Shown here in pieces: positions 44,983 to 53,779 of a stretch of 64,000 nucleotides of DNA; the first letter of the stretch is position 1, and every line of letters begins with the position of its first letter. The DNA lies in NCBI RefSeq assembly GCF_001431485.1, contig NZ_LDJM01000004.1, positions 25,519-89,518 of the forward strand, written 5' to 3'. Origin of the DNA: Stenotrophomonas ginsengisoli (GTDB lineage Bacteria > Pseudomonadota > Gammaproteobacteria > Xanthomonadales > Xanthomonadaceae). The translations under genes and the position numbers were made by a program. Below the pieces are notes generated by a model. It saw only the letters and a program-made list of their open reading frames with translations. It made no database searches and was not told where the DNA came from.

Positions 44983-47082
44983 TCAGGGCAGGAATACCTC
45001 GGCGACGGTGCGGCGGGCGGCTTCCAGCGAAAAATGCTGGCGGATGTTTTCCAGCCCGCCTTGTGCCAGTTGCTGCCACAGCACCTGATCGTTGTAGAGC
45101 GCGATGACCGCTGCTGCGAAGCCGGCCGCGTCATCGGCGATCAGGACGTCATGGCCGTGCTGCAGGTGCATGCCCTCGGCCGCGCAGGACGTGGCCACTA
45201 CCGGCTGCCCGTGGGCCATGCTCAGGTTGACCTTGCCCTTGACCCCGGCTCCGAAGCGCAGTGGTGCCACGGCCAGCCGGCAGCCATCCATGTAGGGGGC
45301 AATGTCGGCCACGTAACCATGCACGGTCACCTGTGGCATGCCGGCAGCCAGCGACATCACCGACGCCGGTGGATCCTGTCCGATCAGGTGCAGCTGTACC
45401 CGGGGCAGGTGTGGCTGGATCAGCGGGAAGATCTCGCGCAGCAGCCACAACACCGCATCGGTGTTGGGCGGATGGCCGAAACCGCCGACGAAGACGATGT
45501 CCTTGCGCTGTTCCCGGCCCGGTGGCCGGGTTTGCGGCTGGTGCAGGTTGGAAATCAGGGCGGTGCGCACCTGCGGCGCATCGGTACGCAGCTGGGCCTG
45601 TTCGGCGGCGCTGACCAGCACGGTGATGTCGGCCTGGGCCATCACCGCCAGTTCGCGCTTGCGGGTACGTGCGGCCTCGCTGCGCAGGGCCGGATCATTG
45701 GCCACTTCCGCGCCGCGCGCCTCGCGCAGGTAATGCAGGTCGACGGTGTCAAACAGGATGCGCGCCTGCGGTGCGTACTTGCGTACCAAGGGCAGGCTGG
45801 CCTGGGCCAGGTGATGGCGGACCAGCATGATGCTGTCAAAACGCTTGCCATGCTCGGCCAGCCAGCGCCCGAGGCTGCCGATGCTGGCCGCCGGCCAGGT
45901 TTCCACGCCGGCACGGCGCAGGGCTGCCGCACCGGCATCGCCGGCCGCAGCGGAGGTGGAGAGCATGACCACATGGGCGCCCAGCCCGGACAGCAGCTGC
46001 AGCAGGTGGGTCTGGCGCAGCGAGGCCGAATCACGGTCCGGCTGCGGCAGGGTTTCATCGATGATCAGCACCTGCGCCTGGCCCTGGTGCAGCAATCCCG
46101 GGCCGGGAATGCTGCCCGGGGCCGGATGGCTGGCCAGTTGCGCCTGCCAGTGCCGGGCGAAGGTGTGCTGGTTGCGCAGTTGGTGTGCCTTCAGCCCGCT
46201 GCGCACGTCGGTGCCGTGGCTGGTGCCTTCGTCGTGCACGACCTGGCTGGCCGGCTGCACCAGCACGCGCAGGCCGCGCTGGCGCACACGCATGGCCAGG
46301 TCGGCATCCTCGTAGTAGGCGGGGCAGTAGCGCGTGTCCAGACCACCCAGTTCGTCCCACAGTCGGCGGCTGAGCATGACCGAAGCGCCCGAACAGTAAT
46401 GACTGTCGCGCAGGGCGCTGTAGCGCGGATCGGTGGCTGATTCGAAGCGGCCGTAGCTCCAGGCGCTGCCATCGCTGAACAGTACCGCCCCGGATTCCTG
46501 CAGGCGTCCGTCCGGATACAGCAGCTGGCTGCCGACCAGTCCGGCATTGGCGACGCCCTCAATGGTTTCCAGCAGCCGGTCCAGCCAGCCGGGCTGCGGG
46601 ATGGTGTCGTTGTTGAGCAGGACCACGTACTGGCCACGGCTGCGGCCTACGCCGTCATTGCAGGCATGGATGAAGCCGCCGTTGCACCCGCGCACCTCGT
46701 AGCGCAGGCCGTGGATCTGGGGCAGCCACTGCACGGTCTGGTCGCTGCTGCCATCGTCGATGACGATGACCTCGATGCTGGCCTGCGGTGGGTGGGCGGC
46801 GATGGCGCGCAGGCAGGCCAGGGTATGGGCGGCCTGGTTGTAGACCGGAATGATGATGCTGACCCGTGGTTCATTGCTGTTTGGCAATGTGAAGGGTGCA
46901 AACGGCACGGCAGCGGGCAGATACAGCGCCGGCCGGCTCTGTGCGGCCGGTGGCCGGGCATGCACCAGGACCCGTGACCAGGTGGCGCGCCAGCCGCGTG
47001 TGCGCAGGCTGGCCGCGCTGCGGTGGGCCAGGCCGAGCAGGCGTTGCAGCCAGTAACGGGCGTCGGCCAGGGTTGAGGGCAT
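44983..47082 (-). CDS. Two-domain glycosyltransferase (GT2 plus GT4)
   Basis: A 699-residue cytoplasmic protein in which two glycosyltransferase domains are joined. The first (~residues 85-330) is a GT2 (GT-A fold): RVSIIIPVYNQAAHTLACLR, VIVIDDGSSDQTVQWLPQ, QYVVLLNNDTIPQPGWLDRL, then a metal-binding NDT/DAD-like site and YYEDADLAMRVRQ. The second (~residues 360-690) is a GT4 (GT-B fold) with FVGGFGHPPNTDAVLWLLRE and PLRFGAGVKGKVNLSMAHGQ. Such enzymes build O-antigen or capsule chains; sugar and acceptor cannot be read. It stands alone, with 98 bp between its start and the divergent mrcB start. ATG at 47082 follows AGGAG. Confidence 0.9.
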   Translation of the reverse strand: MPSTLADARYWLQRLLGLAHRSAASLRTRGWRATWSRVLVHARPPAAQSRPALYLPAAVPFAPFTLPNSNEPRVSIIIPVYNQAAHTLACLRAIAAHPPQASIEVIVIDDGSSDQTVQWLPQIHGLRYEVRGCNGGFIHACNDGVGRSRGQYVVLLNNDTIPQPGWLDRLLETIEGVANAGLVGSQLLYPDGRLQESGAVLFSDGSAWSYGRFESATDPRYSALRDSHYCSGASVMLSRRLWDELGGLDTRYCPAYYEDADLAMRVRQRGLRVLVQPASQVVHDEGTSHGTDVRSGLKAHQLRNQHTFARHWQAQLASHPAPGSIPGPGLLHQGQAQVLIIDETLPQPDRDSASLRQTHLLQLLSGLGAHVVMLSTSAAAGDAGAAALRRAGVETWPAASIGSLGRWLAEHGKRFDSIMLVRHHLAQASLPLVRKYAPQARILFDTVDLHYLREARGAEVANDPALRSEAARTRKRELAVMAQADITVLVSAAEQAQLRTDAPQVRTALISNLHQPQTRPPGREQRKDIVFVGGFGHPPNTDAVLWLLREIFPLIQPHLPRVQLHLIGQDPPASVMSLAAGMPQVTVHGYVADIAPYMDGCRLAVAPLRFGAGVKGKVNLSMAHGQPVVATSCAAEGMHLQHGHDVLIADDAAGFAAAVIALYNDQVLWQQLAQGGLENIRQHFSLEAARRTVAEVFLP

Positions 47083-47180
47083 AGCTTTGGACTCCTGATG
47101 CGGCATCGGGTTCACACAAACGCTGGGCAGACGCGCCGCCTGCGCTAGACTCGCCCGGAACAGTCCATTCTCGCATCCCT

Positions 47181-49571
47181 GTGTCCCTACGTAACCCAAG
47201 CACCTCAAAACGCAAGTCGCCGCCCGCTCCGGTCCTGCGCGGGCGCCTGATCACCGCGGCGCTGGCCCTGCTGGCCCTGGCACTGGGGTTCTTGATCCCG
47301 TACGTGGTCCATCTCAACAGCCAGGTGACCGAGCGTTTCGGCCAGCTGCGCTGGCAGGTGCCCACCCGCGTGTATGCGCGGCCGCTGGTGCTGGCCCCGG
47401 GCGTGGCGATGGATGCGGCGACCCTGCGCGTGGAGCTGGCTGCGGCCGGCTACATCGATGATGGCAAGGGCCAGGCCGCGTCGACCTACCTGCGCGATGG
47501 CAACCGCTTCGTCATCTCCAGCCGCGGCTATATCGACGTGGACGGCCGGGTGCCGGCACAGCGGGTGGAAGTGCGCCTGTCCGGTGGCCAGGTCAACCGT
47601 CTGGCCCTGGCCGGCGGCGATGCCCTGCGTGCGGCCCGCCTGGACCCGGCCCGTATTGCCACCCTGTACGGCGCCAAGCAGGAAGAGCGTCGTCTGGTGC
47701 GCATGGAAGAAGTGCCCGACCTGCTGGTGACCGGCCTGCAGGCGGTGGAAGACCGGGATTTCAGCCGCCACCACGGCATCGATGTCAGCGGCATCATCCG
47801 CGCGCTGTGGGTGACCGTGCGTTCGGGCGGCCAGACCCGCCAGGGCGCCTCCACCCTGACCCAGCAGCTGGCCCGCTCCGGCCTGCTGGGGATCGGCAAG
47901 GAGCGCACCCTGCGGCGCAAGTTCAATGAAATCCTGTACGCCCTGATCATGGAGGTGCGCTATGACAAGCGCACCATCCTGGAGGCCTACATGAACCAGG
48001 TGTACCTGGGCCAGCGTGGCAGCCAGGCCATCCATGGCATGGGCTCGGGCGCGGAATTCTGGTTCGGCCGCCGTCTGGACGGGCTGTCCACCGAGCAGGT
48101 GGCCCTGCTGATCGGCCTGGTCAAGGGGCCGTCCTACTACGATCCGCGACGCCAGCCGGAGCGTGCCCTGGACCGGCGCAACTTCGTGCTCGGCAAGCTG
48201 CTGGAAAATGGCCTGATCGACCAGGCCGAGCATGACCGGGCCGCGGCAGCACCGCTGGGCGTGCCCGAACAGCCGGGGCTGGCCGCGGCCAACCGCTTCC
48301 CGGGCTATATCGACCTGGTGCGCCGCCAGCTGGGTAATGACTACCCGGAAAGTGACCTGCAGGGTGCCGGCCTGAGCGTGTTCACCGGCATGTCGCCGTC
48401 GGCCCAGGCCTATGCCGAGGGCGCAGTGGCGCACACCATCAAGACCCTGGAAAACCGTCGTCGTCCGGAGCTGCAGGCCGGCCTGGTGCTCACCGATGTG
48501 CACAGCGGCGACGTGCTGGCGGTGGTTGGCTCGCGTGATGCGGCCGAGCATGGCTTCAACCGCGCGGTGGAAGCGCAGCGTCCGGTCGGCTCGCTGCTCA
48601 AGCCCTTCGTCTACATGTTGGGCCTGGCCCGGCCGCAACAGTGGTCGCTGGGCACCTATGTGGATGACTCCCCGGTCACCGTGCAGCTTTCGCGCGGGCG
48701 GCAGTGGAAGCCGGGCAATTCCGATGGCCGCAGCCACGGCCATGTGCGCATGATCGATGCGCTGGCCCACTCCTACAACCAGGCCACGGTGCGCATCGGC
48801 ATGGATGCCGGCCCGGAGCGGCTGGCCCAGCTGCTCAATGTGCTGGCCGGGATCAAGGCCGAGGGCAACCCGGCGCTGATCCTGGGCTCCACCGACCAGA
48901 GCCCGTATGCGATGACCCAGCTCTACCAGTTCCTGGCCTCGGGTGGGCAGATCCAGCCGCTGCATGCCGTGCGTGGTGTGGTTGCCGCCGACGGCACCCT
49001 GCTCAAGCGCTACGACAACACCCCCGAACCGGCCCAGGCAGGTGACCGGGTCGCGGCCAACCTGGTCAATGTCGCCCTGCAGCAGGTGGTGACCTCCGGT
49101 ACCGCGCGTGGCCTGCTCGGCGAGGGCTTGGGCCGGCTGGATGCCGCCGGCAAGACCGGCACCTCCAACGATGGCCGCGACAGCTGGTATGCCGGTTACA
49201 CCGGCGACCACCTGGCCGTGGTGTGGATGGGCAATGACCAGAACGAGCCGACCGGCCTGTACGGCGCCAGCGGCGCGATGCGGGTCTGGGCCGGCATCTT
49301 CAAGAAGCTTCCCAGCCGCGCGCTGGAGGTCACCAACGAGGGCCTGGAGTGGGCCTGGGTGGCCGATGGGCGCAACGAATCCACCGACGAAGGCTGTGCC
49401 GGTGCGCGGCGCCTGCCTTATGTGTCCGGTTACGCGCCGGCCTACGTGGCCTGCGCGCCGGTGGAGCCGGAACTGATTGAAGGCCAGGAGCAGGGCGGTG
49501 GCTGGCGCAGCTGGTTTGGCCTGCCGCCGCGTGAGGCAGAGCCCGAGCCGGCCGTGCAGGAACAACCGTGA
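47181..49571 (+). CDS. mrcB: Penicillin-binding protein 1b
   Basis: A 796-residue bifunctional peptidoglycan synthase. A short cytoplasmic tail and one transmembrane helix (RLITAALALLALALGFLIPY) precede UvrB-like and glycosyltransferase GT51 domains (catalytic Glu190 in VEDRDFSRHHGID; GASTLTQQLARS). The transpeptidase domain has Ser471 in SLLK, SYN (HSYNQATVR) and Lys658 in KTGTSND. The UB2H region identifies PBP1b, the PBP whose activity is coordinated with Tol-Pal by CpoB. GTG at 47181 is the start. The stop overlaps the next gene's GTG. Confidence 0.96.
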   Translation: MSLRNPSTSKRKSPPAPVLRGRLITAALALLALALGFLIPYVVHLNSQVTERFGQLRWQVPTRVYARPLVLAPGVAMDAATLRVELAAAGYIDDGKGQAASTYLRDGNRFVISSRGYIDVDGRVPAQRVEVRLSGGQVNRLALAGGDALRAARLDPARIATLYGAKQEERRLVRMEEVPDLLVTGLQAVEDRDFSRHHGIDVSGIIRALWVTVRSGGQTRQGASTLTQQLARSGLLGIGKERTLRRKFNEILYALIMEVRYDKRTILEAYMNQVYLGQRGSQAIHGMGSGAEFWFGRRLDGLSTEQVALLIGLVKGPSYYDPRRQPERALDRRNFVLGKLLENGLIDQAEHDRAAAAPLGVPEQPGLAAANRFPGYIDLVRRQLGNDYPESDLQGAGLSVFTGMSPSAQAYAEGAVAHTIKTLENRRRPELQAGLVLTDVHSGDVLAVVGSRDAAEHGFNRAVEAQRPVGSLLKPFVYMLGLARPQQWSLGTYVDDSPVTVQLSRGRQWKPGNSDGRSHGHVRMIDALAHSYNQATVRIGMDAGPERLAQLLNVLAGIKAEGNPALILGSTDQSPYAMTQLYQFLASGGQIQPLHAVRGVVAADGTLLKRYDNTPEPAQAGDRVAANLVNVALQQVVTSGTARGLLGEGLGRLDAAGKTGTSNDGRDSWYAGYTGDHLAVVWMGNDQNEPTGLYGASGAMRVWAGIFKKLPSRALEVTNEGLEWAWVADGRNESTDEGCAGARRLPYVSGYAPAYVACAPVEPELIEGQEQGGGWRSWFGLPPREAEPEPAVQEQP

Positions 49572-50101
49572 GCAACAATGTGATGAACAAGTCGATTGTG
49601 TGGCCGGGCCTGCTGGCCCTGGCCTTGGCCGGTTGCGGCAGTGCCCCGGTGGCGCCGTTGCCGGTATTTGTTGACCCCTTGAGCCCGGCCCAGCGCATGG
49701 CCGAAGTGGAGGCGGTGGCGGGCAGCCAGGATGACGAGCTGCACGTGCAGCCGCTGCGCGATGCACAGGTCCAGGACCTGCGCGAGCAGGCCCTGGCCGC
49801 ACGCACGGCGGGCAACCTGGATCAGGCCCGGCAGCTGCTGGAGCAGGCCCTGGCCTTGGTCGACAACGACCCGGCGATCCTGCAGGAGCGGGCCGAGATT
49901 GCCCTGCTGGCGGCCGAGCCGGCCGTTGCCGAACAGTTTGCCCGCCAGGCCCTGGCCCTGGGCTCGCGCACCGGCCCGCTGTGCCGGCGCCACTGGGCCA
50001 CGGTGTGGCAGTCGCAACTGGCACGCAATGAAGCGGCCAACGCGGCCTCGGCCCAGGCCCAGATCGAAGGCTGCACGGTGCCGCCGATCCAGCGCTTCTG
50101 A
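49568..50101 (+). CDS. TPR lipoprotein in the mrcB operon
   Basis: A 177-residue protein with a signal peptide and lipobox (LALALAGC), then Asp/Pro-rich linker and a TPR-like pair of helices (EQALAARTAGNLDQARQLLE, LQERAEIALLAAEPAVAEQF). GTG at 49568 overlaps the mrcB stop; ATG at 49583 would trim five residues. A lipoprotein translated with PBP1b is a candidate for an outer-membrane activator analogous in position to LpoB, but the sequence is not LpoB-like and this is inference. Confidence 0.8.
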   Translation: MSNNVMNKSIVWPGLLALALAGCGSAPVAPLPVFVDPLSPAQRMAEVEAVAGSQDDELHVQPLRDAQVQDLREQALAARTAGNLDQARQLLEQALALVDNDPAILQERAEIALLAAEPAVAEQFARQALALGSRTGPLCRRHWATVWQSQLARNEAANAASAQAQIEGCTVPPIQRF

Positions 50102-50111
50102 GGCGCCGCTC

Positions 50112-52142
50112 TTGTCATTGCTGGAAACCCGTACCGCCGCGGCGCTGGCCCCGGGCGGTGCGCTGGACGACATCCTCGACGGTTTTGCCCCGCGCCCGGC
50201 CCAGCAGCAGCTGGCTGGGGCCATTGCCACGGCCATTGAACAGGTCGATGTGCTGCTGGCCGAAGCCGGCACCGGCACCGGCAAGACCTTTGCCTACCTG
50301 GTACCGGTGTTGCTGTCGGGCAAGCGCAGCATCATTTCCACCGGCACCCGCGCCTTGCAGGACCAGCTGTTCCACCGCGACCTGCCACGTCTGCAACAGG
50401 CGCTGGGTGTGCGCCCGCGTGCGGCCCTGCTCAAGGGGCGGGCCAATTACCTGTGCCGTTACCGCACCGAGCAGGCGCTGACCGCACCGCAGGGCGCTGC
50501 CGACCTGGCCGAGCTGGCGCGGGTGGCGGCCTGGGCCGGGCGCAGCAGCGACGGCGATATCAGTGGCCTGGCCTGGCTGGGCGAGCAGTCGCCGCTGCTG
50601 CCGCAGATCACCTCCACCCAGGACAATTGCCTGGGCCATGACTGCCCGTTCTGGGGCGATTGTTTCGTGGTCGCTGCGCGCCAGCGGGCCCAGGCGGCCG
50701 ATCTGGTGGTGGTCAACCATCATCTGCTGCTGGCCGATCTGGCCCTCAAGCAGGAGGGCTTTGGCGAAATCCTGCCCGGCGCGCAGGCCTTCATCATCGA
50801 CGAGGCGCACCAGTTGCCGGAGCTGGCGGCCAATTTCTTCGGCCAGAGCTTTGGCTCGCGTCCGTTGCAGGAACTGGCGCTGGACTGCGAGCGCGAAGCG
50901 GGGCAGGTGGCCGCGGCTGCCAGCGTGGTGGCCACCCCGGCCGCTGCCCTGGCCCAGGCCCTGCAGCAGTTGCGCCAGGCCATGGGCAAGCTGCCGCAGC
51001 GGGGTACCCAGTGGGCGGCGATGATCCAACCGGCGGTGGCCGATGGCTTCGAGCTGCTGGAGCAGGCCATCGGCCTGCTGCTGGCGGCGCTGGCCGGGGT
51101 CAAGGATGCCTCGGCCGGCCTGTTGGCCTGCCATGCGCGCGCCCAGCTGGCCCTGCGTGGCCTGCAGCAATGGCTGGATGCCCCGGCCGAGGCCGGTCTG
51201 TTCGACGATGCCGACCTGCCGGGCGCCGAGGCGGAGGCCGGGCCGGCCTGCGTGCGCTGGTACGAGCTGAGCGCGCGTGGTTTCCGCTGCCAGACCACGC
51301 CGATGGATGTGTCCGGGCCGTTGCGCCAGCACCGCCAGGCCACGGCGGCAGCCTGGGTGTTCACCTCGGCCACGCTCACCGTCGGTGGGGGTTTTGAGCA
51401 TATCGCCGCCCGCCTGGGCCTGGATGATCCGGCCACCTTGAGCCTGCCCAGCCCGTTCGATTGGGCCGGGCAATCGCTGTGTTACCTGCCGCCGGACCTG
51501 CCCGATCCGGCCGCCAGCCAGTTCGGTGCGGCCCAGCTGGCGGCGGTGCTGCCGGTGCTGCAGGCCTCCGGCGGGCGGGCATTTTTGCTGTTTGCCTCGC
51601 ACCGGGCCCTGCGCGAGGCCGCCCAGGCGCTGGCCGGCTCGCCGTGGCCGTTGTTCGTGCAGGGCAGTGCGCCACGCGCGCGGCTGCTGGAGCAGTTCCG
51701 CGCGGCCGGCAACGGTGTGCTGCTGGGTACGGCCAGCTTCCGCGAGGGGGTGGACGTGGTGGGCGATGCGCTCAGCGTGGTGGTGATCGACAAGCTGCCC
51801 TTTGCGGCCCCGGACGACCCGGTCTTCGCCGCCCGCCTGGAGGCCATCGAGCGTGCCGGCGGCAATGCCTTCCGTGCCGAACAGCTGCCGCAGGCGGTGA
51901 TTGCACTGAAGCAGGGCGTGGGCCGTCTGCTGCGCAGCGAGACCGATCGCGGCGTGCTGGTGCTGTGCGACCGCCGCCTGCAGACCCGCAGCTACGGCAA
52001 GGTGTTTTTCGCTTCGCTGCCGGCCCTGCGCTGTACCCGGGAGCTGGCCCAGGTGCAGGCCTTTTTCGGCCACGCGCCGGCCGTGGATGCGCCGGCCGCC
52101 GGATCGGCGCAAACTGATGACCTGTTTGACGAGTTGAATTGA
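50112..52142 (+). CDS. yoaA: DinG/YoaA-family Fe-S ATP-dependent DNA helicase
   Basis: A 676-residue superfamily 2 helicase of the XPD/DinG class. Walker A is EAGTGTGKTFAYLVP; DEAH box is FIIDEAHQLPELAANFFGQ; the Fe-S cluster cysteines are in NYLCRYRTEQ and CLGHDCPFWGDC; motif VI is AVIALKQGVGRLLRSETDRG. It lacks a DinG-type exonuclease domain and fits YoaA in length. YoaA works with the polymerase III chi subunit in repair of replication blocks. No ATG fits near the start; TTG at 50112 (or 50118) is the first reasonable start after the preceding gene. Confidence 0.92.
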   Translation: MSLLETRTAAALAPGGALDDILDGFAPRPAQQQLAGAIATAIEQVDVLLAEAGTGTGKTFAYLVPVLLSGKRSIISTGTRALQDQLFHRDLPRLQQALGVRPRAALLKGRANYLCRYRTEQALTAPQGAADLAELARVAAWAGRSSDGDISGLAWLGEQSPLLPQITSTQDNCLGHDCPFWGDCFVVAARQRAQAADLVVVNHHLLLADLALKQEGFGEILPGAQAFIIDEAHQLPELAANFFGQSFGSRPLQELALDCEREAGQVAAAASVVATPAAALAQALQQLRQAMGKLPQRGTQWAAMIQPAVADGFELLEQAIGLLLAALAGVKDASAGLLACHARAQLALRGLQQWLDAPAEAGLFDDADLPGAEAEAGPACVRWYELSARGFRCQTTPMDVSGPLRQHRQATAAAWVFTSATLTVGGGFEHIAARLGLDDPATLSLPSPFDWAGQSLCYLPPDLPDPAASQFGAAQLAAVLPVLQASGGRAFLLFASHRALREAAQALAGSPWPLFVQGSAPRARLLEQFRAAGNGVLLGTASFREGVDVVGDALSVVVIDKLPFAAPDDPVFAARLEAIERAGGNAFRAEQLPQAVIALKQGVGRLLRSETDRGVLVLCDRRLQTRSYGKVFFASLPALRCTRELAQVQAFFGHAPAVDAPAAGSAQTDDLFDELN

Positions 52143-52840
52143 TGAAACTGCTAGCCATCGAAACCGCCACCGAAGCCTGTTCGGTGGCCGTCCATGTGGA
52201 CGGCGCGCTGATTGAACGCTTTGAAATCGCCCCGCGCCGGCATACCGAGTTGACCCTGCCGTGGGCCGGGCAGTTGCTGTCCGAGGCCGGCATCAGCCGC
52301 AACCAGCTCGATGCGGTGGCCATCAGCCGTGGACCGGGGGCGTTCAGCGGGGTGCGTCTGGCCATTGCCATCGCCCAAGGCATTGCCCTGGCCATCGACC
52401 GCCCGTTGCTGGCCCTGTCCACCCTGCAGGTGCTGGCCCAGCGTGCCCCGGCCGGGCAGGACAAGGTGCTGGCGGCCATCGATGCGCGCATGGGCGAGGT
52501 CTACACCGGGCGTTTCGTGCGTGCCGATGGCCAGTGGCTGGCGCAAGGCGTCGAGCAGGTGCAGGCACCGGAAACGGTGGTGCTGGACGGGCAGGGCTGG
52601 TTCGGCGTGGGCACCGGTTTTGCCGCTGCGGATGGCGTATTGGCCAGCCGCCTGCAGGACGGGCTGCTCGGTGTGGATGCCTGCGCACTGCCGCATGCGG
52701 CCGACCTGGCCACCCTGGCGGTGGCGGCATGGCAGCGTGGCGAAGCCATCGCCCCGGAATTGGTCGAGCCGACCTACCTGCGCAACAACGTGGCCCTGAC
52801 CCTGGTCGAGCAGCAGGCGCTGCGGGAGTCGAAGAAGTGA
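52142..52840 (+). CDS. tsaB: tRNA threonylcarbamoyladenosine biosynthesis protein TsaB
   Basis: A 232-residue ASKHA-fold partner of TsaD in making t6A37 in tRNAs. It starts MKLLAIETATEACSVAVHVD, has HTELTLPWAGQLLSEAG, SRGPGAFSGVRLAIAIAQGI and VLAAIDARMGEVYTGRF. The C-terminal part is short and lacks the TsaD zinc ligands, as expected. Its ATG overlaps the yoaA stop (TGATG at 52140-52144). Confidence 0.95.
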   Translation: MKLLAIETATEACSVAVHVDGALIERFEIAPRRHTELTLPWAGQLLSEAGISRNQLDAVAISRGPGAFSGVRLAIAIAQGIALAIDRPLLALSTLQVLAQRAPAGQDKVLAAIDARMGEVYTGRFVRADGQWLAQGVEQVQAPETVVLDGQGWFGVGTGFAAADGVLASRLQDGLLGVDACALPHAADLATLAVAAWQRGEAIAPELVEPTYLRNNVALTLVEQQALRESKK

Positions 52841-53754
52841 CCGCCCGTGCTTCTGCCCGTGCCCGTTTCCGTGGCTGCCTGATGGGCCTGGCGGTGGGTG
52901 ATGCGCTGGGCACCACCGTGGAATTCCAGCCGCCGGGCAGCTTTGCCCCGATCACCGACATGACCGGTGGTGGCCCGTTCAACCTGCAGCCCGGGCAATG
53001 GACCGATGACACCGCCATGGCTCTGTGCCTGGCCACCAGTCTGGTCGAGCGCGGCGGGTTTGATCCGTATGACCAGATGCGCCGCTATGTGCGCTGGTAT
53101 CGCGAGGGTTACTTCAGTGCCACCGGGCAATGCTTTGACATCGGCAACACCGTGCGTGCGGCGCTGGAGCGCTTCGAACACAGCGGCGAGCCGATGGCCG
53201 GTTCGACAGACCCGCACAGCGCGGGCAACGGCGGCCTGATGCGGCTGGCTCCGGTGGCCATGGCCTGGGCCCTGCAGGCGCCGGAAACCAGCCATTTCGC
53301 CGCCGAGGCCACCCGCACCACGCATGCGGCCGAGGAGGCGCTGGACGCCAGCCGGCTGTTTGCCACCCAGCTGCGCCATGCCCTCAACGGTGAGGACAAG
53401 CACATCATCCTGGTCGGTCACCGGGCCCGGATCAGTGCGCCGGCCATCGTGGAGATCGCCAAGGGCGATGTCGCCGGCTGGGATCCGGCCACGATTGCCG
53501 GTACCGCTTATGTGGTGGATTCGCTGCGCGCGGCGCTGTGGTGCTTTGCCACCACCGAGGACTTCGCCAGTGCCGTGCTCAAGGCGGCCAACCTGGGCGA
53601 TGACGCCGACACCACGGCGGCCATCTGTGGCCAGCTGGCCGGTGCCTATTACGGCGTGCAGGGCATCCCGCAGCACTGGCGCGAAAAGATCGCCATGGCC
53701 GATACCATCAACGCGCTGTCCGACCAGCTCTACCAGGCTGCCCTGCTCGGCTGA
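52837..53754 (+). CDS. ADP-ribosylglycohydrolase family protein
   Basis: A 305-residue cytoplasmic enzyme of the DraG/ARH class, removing ADP-ribose from targets. The signature is RGCLMGLAVGDALGTTVEFQ, WTDDTAMALCLATSLVERGG (metal-binding acidic/Thr residues) and GDDADTTAAICGQLAGAYYG (second metal half-site). All the acidic residues expected to hold the divalent metals are present, so it looks active. GTG at 52837 overlaps the tsaB stop (GTGA); the frame extends upstream to 52261, within tsaB, but that is a shadow. No ADP-ribosyltransferase is adjacent, so the substrate is unknown. Confidence 0.9.
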   Translation: MTARASARARFRGCLMGLAVGDALGTTVEFQPPGSFAPITDMTGGGPFNLQPGQWTDDTAMALCLATSLVERGGFDPYDQMRRYVRWYREGYFSATGQCFDIGNTVRAALERFEHSGEPMAGSTDPHSAGNGGLMRLAPVAMAWALQAPETSHFAAEATRTTHAAEEALDASRLFATQLRHALNGEDKHIILVGHRARISAPAIVEIAKGDVAGWDPATIAGTAYVVDSLRAALWCFATTEDFASAVLKAANLGDDADTTAAICGQLAGAYYGVQGIPQHWREKIAMADTINALSDQLYQAALLG

Positions 53755-53779
53755 GCCGCATGCTGCGTGGGCCGCGTCT

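Noticed and set aside
44968..46440. A 490-codon plus-strand frame opposite the glycosyltransferase
   Set aside because: It is antisense to a protein with clear GT2 and GT4 motifs and shows only biased composition.
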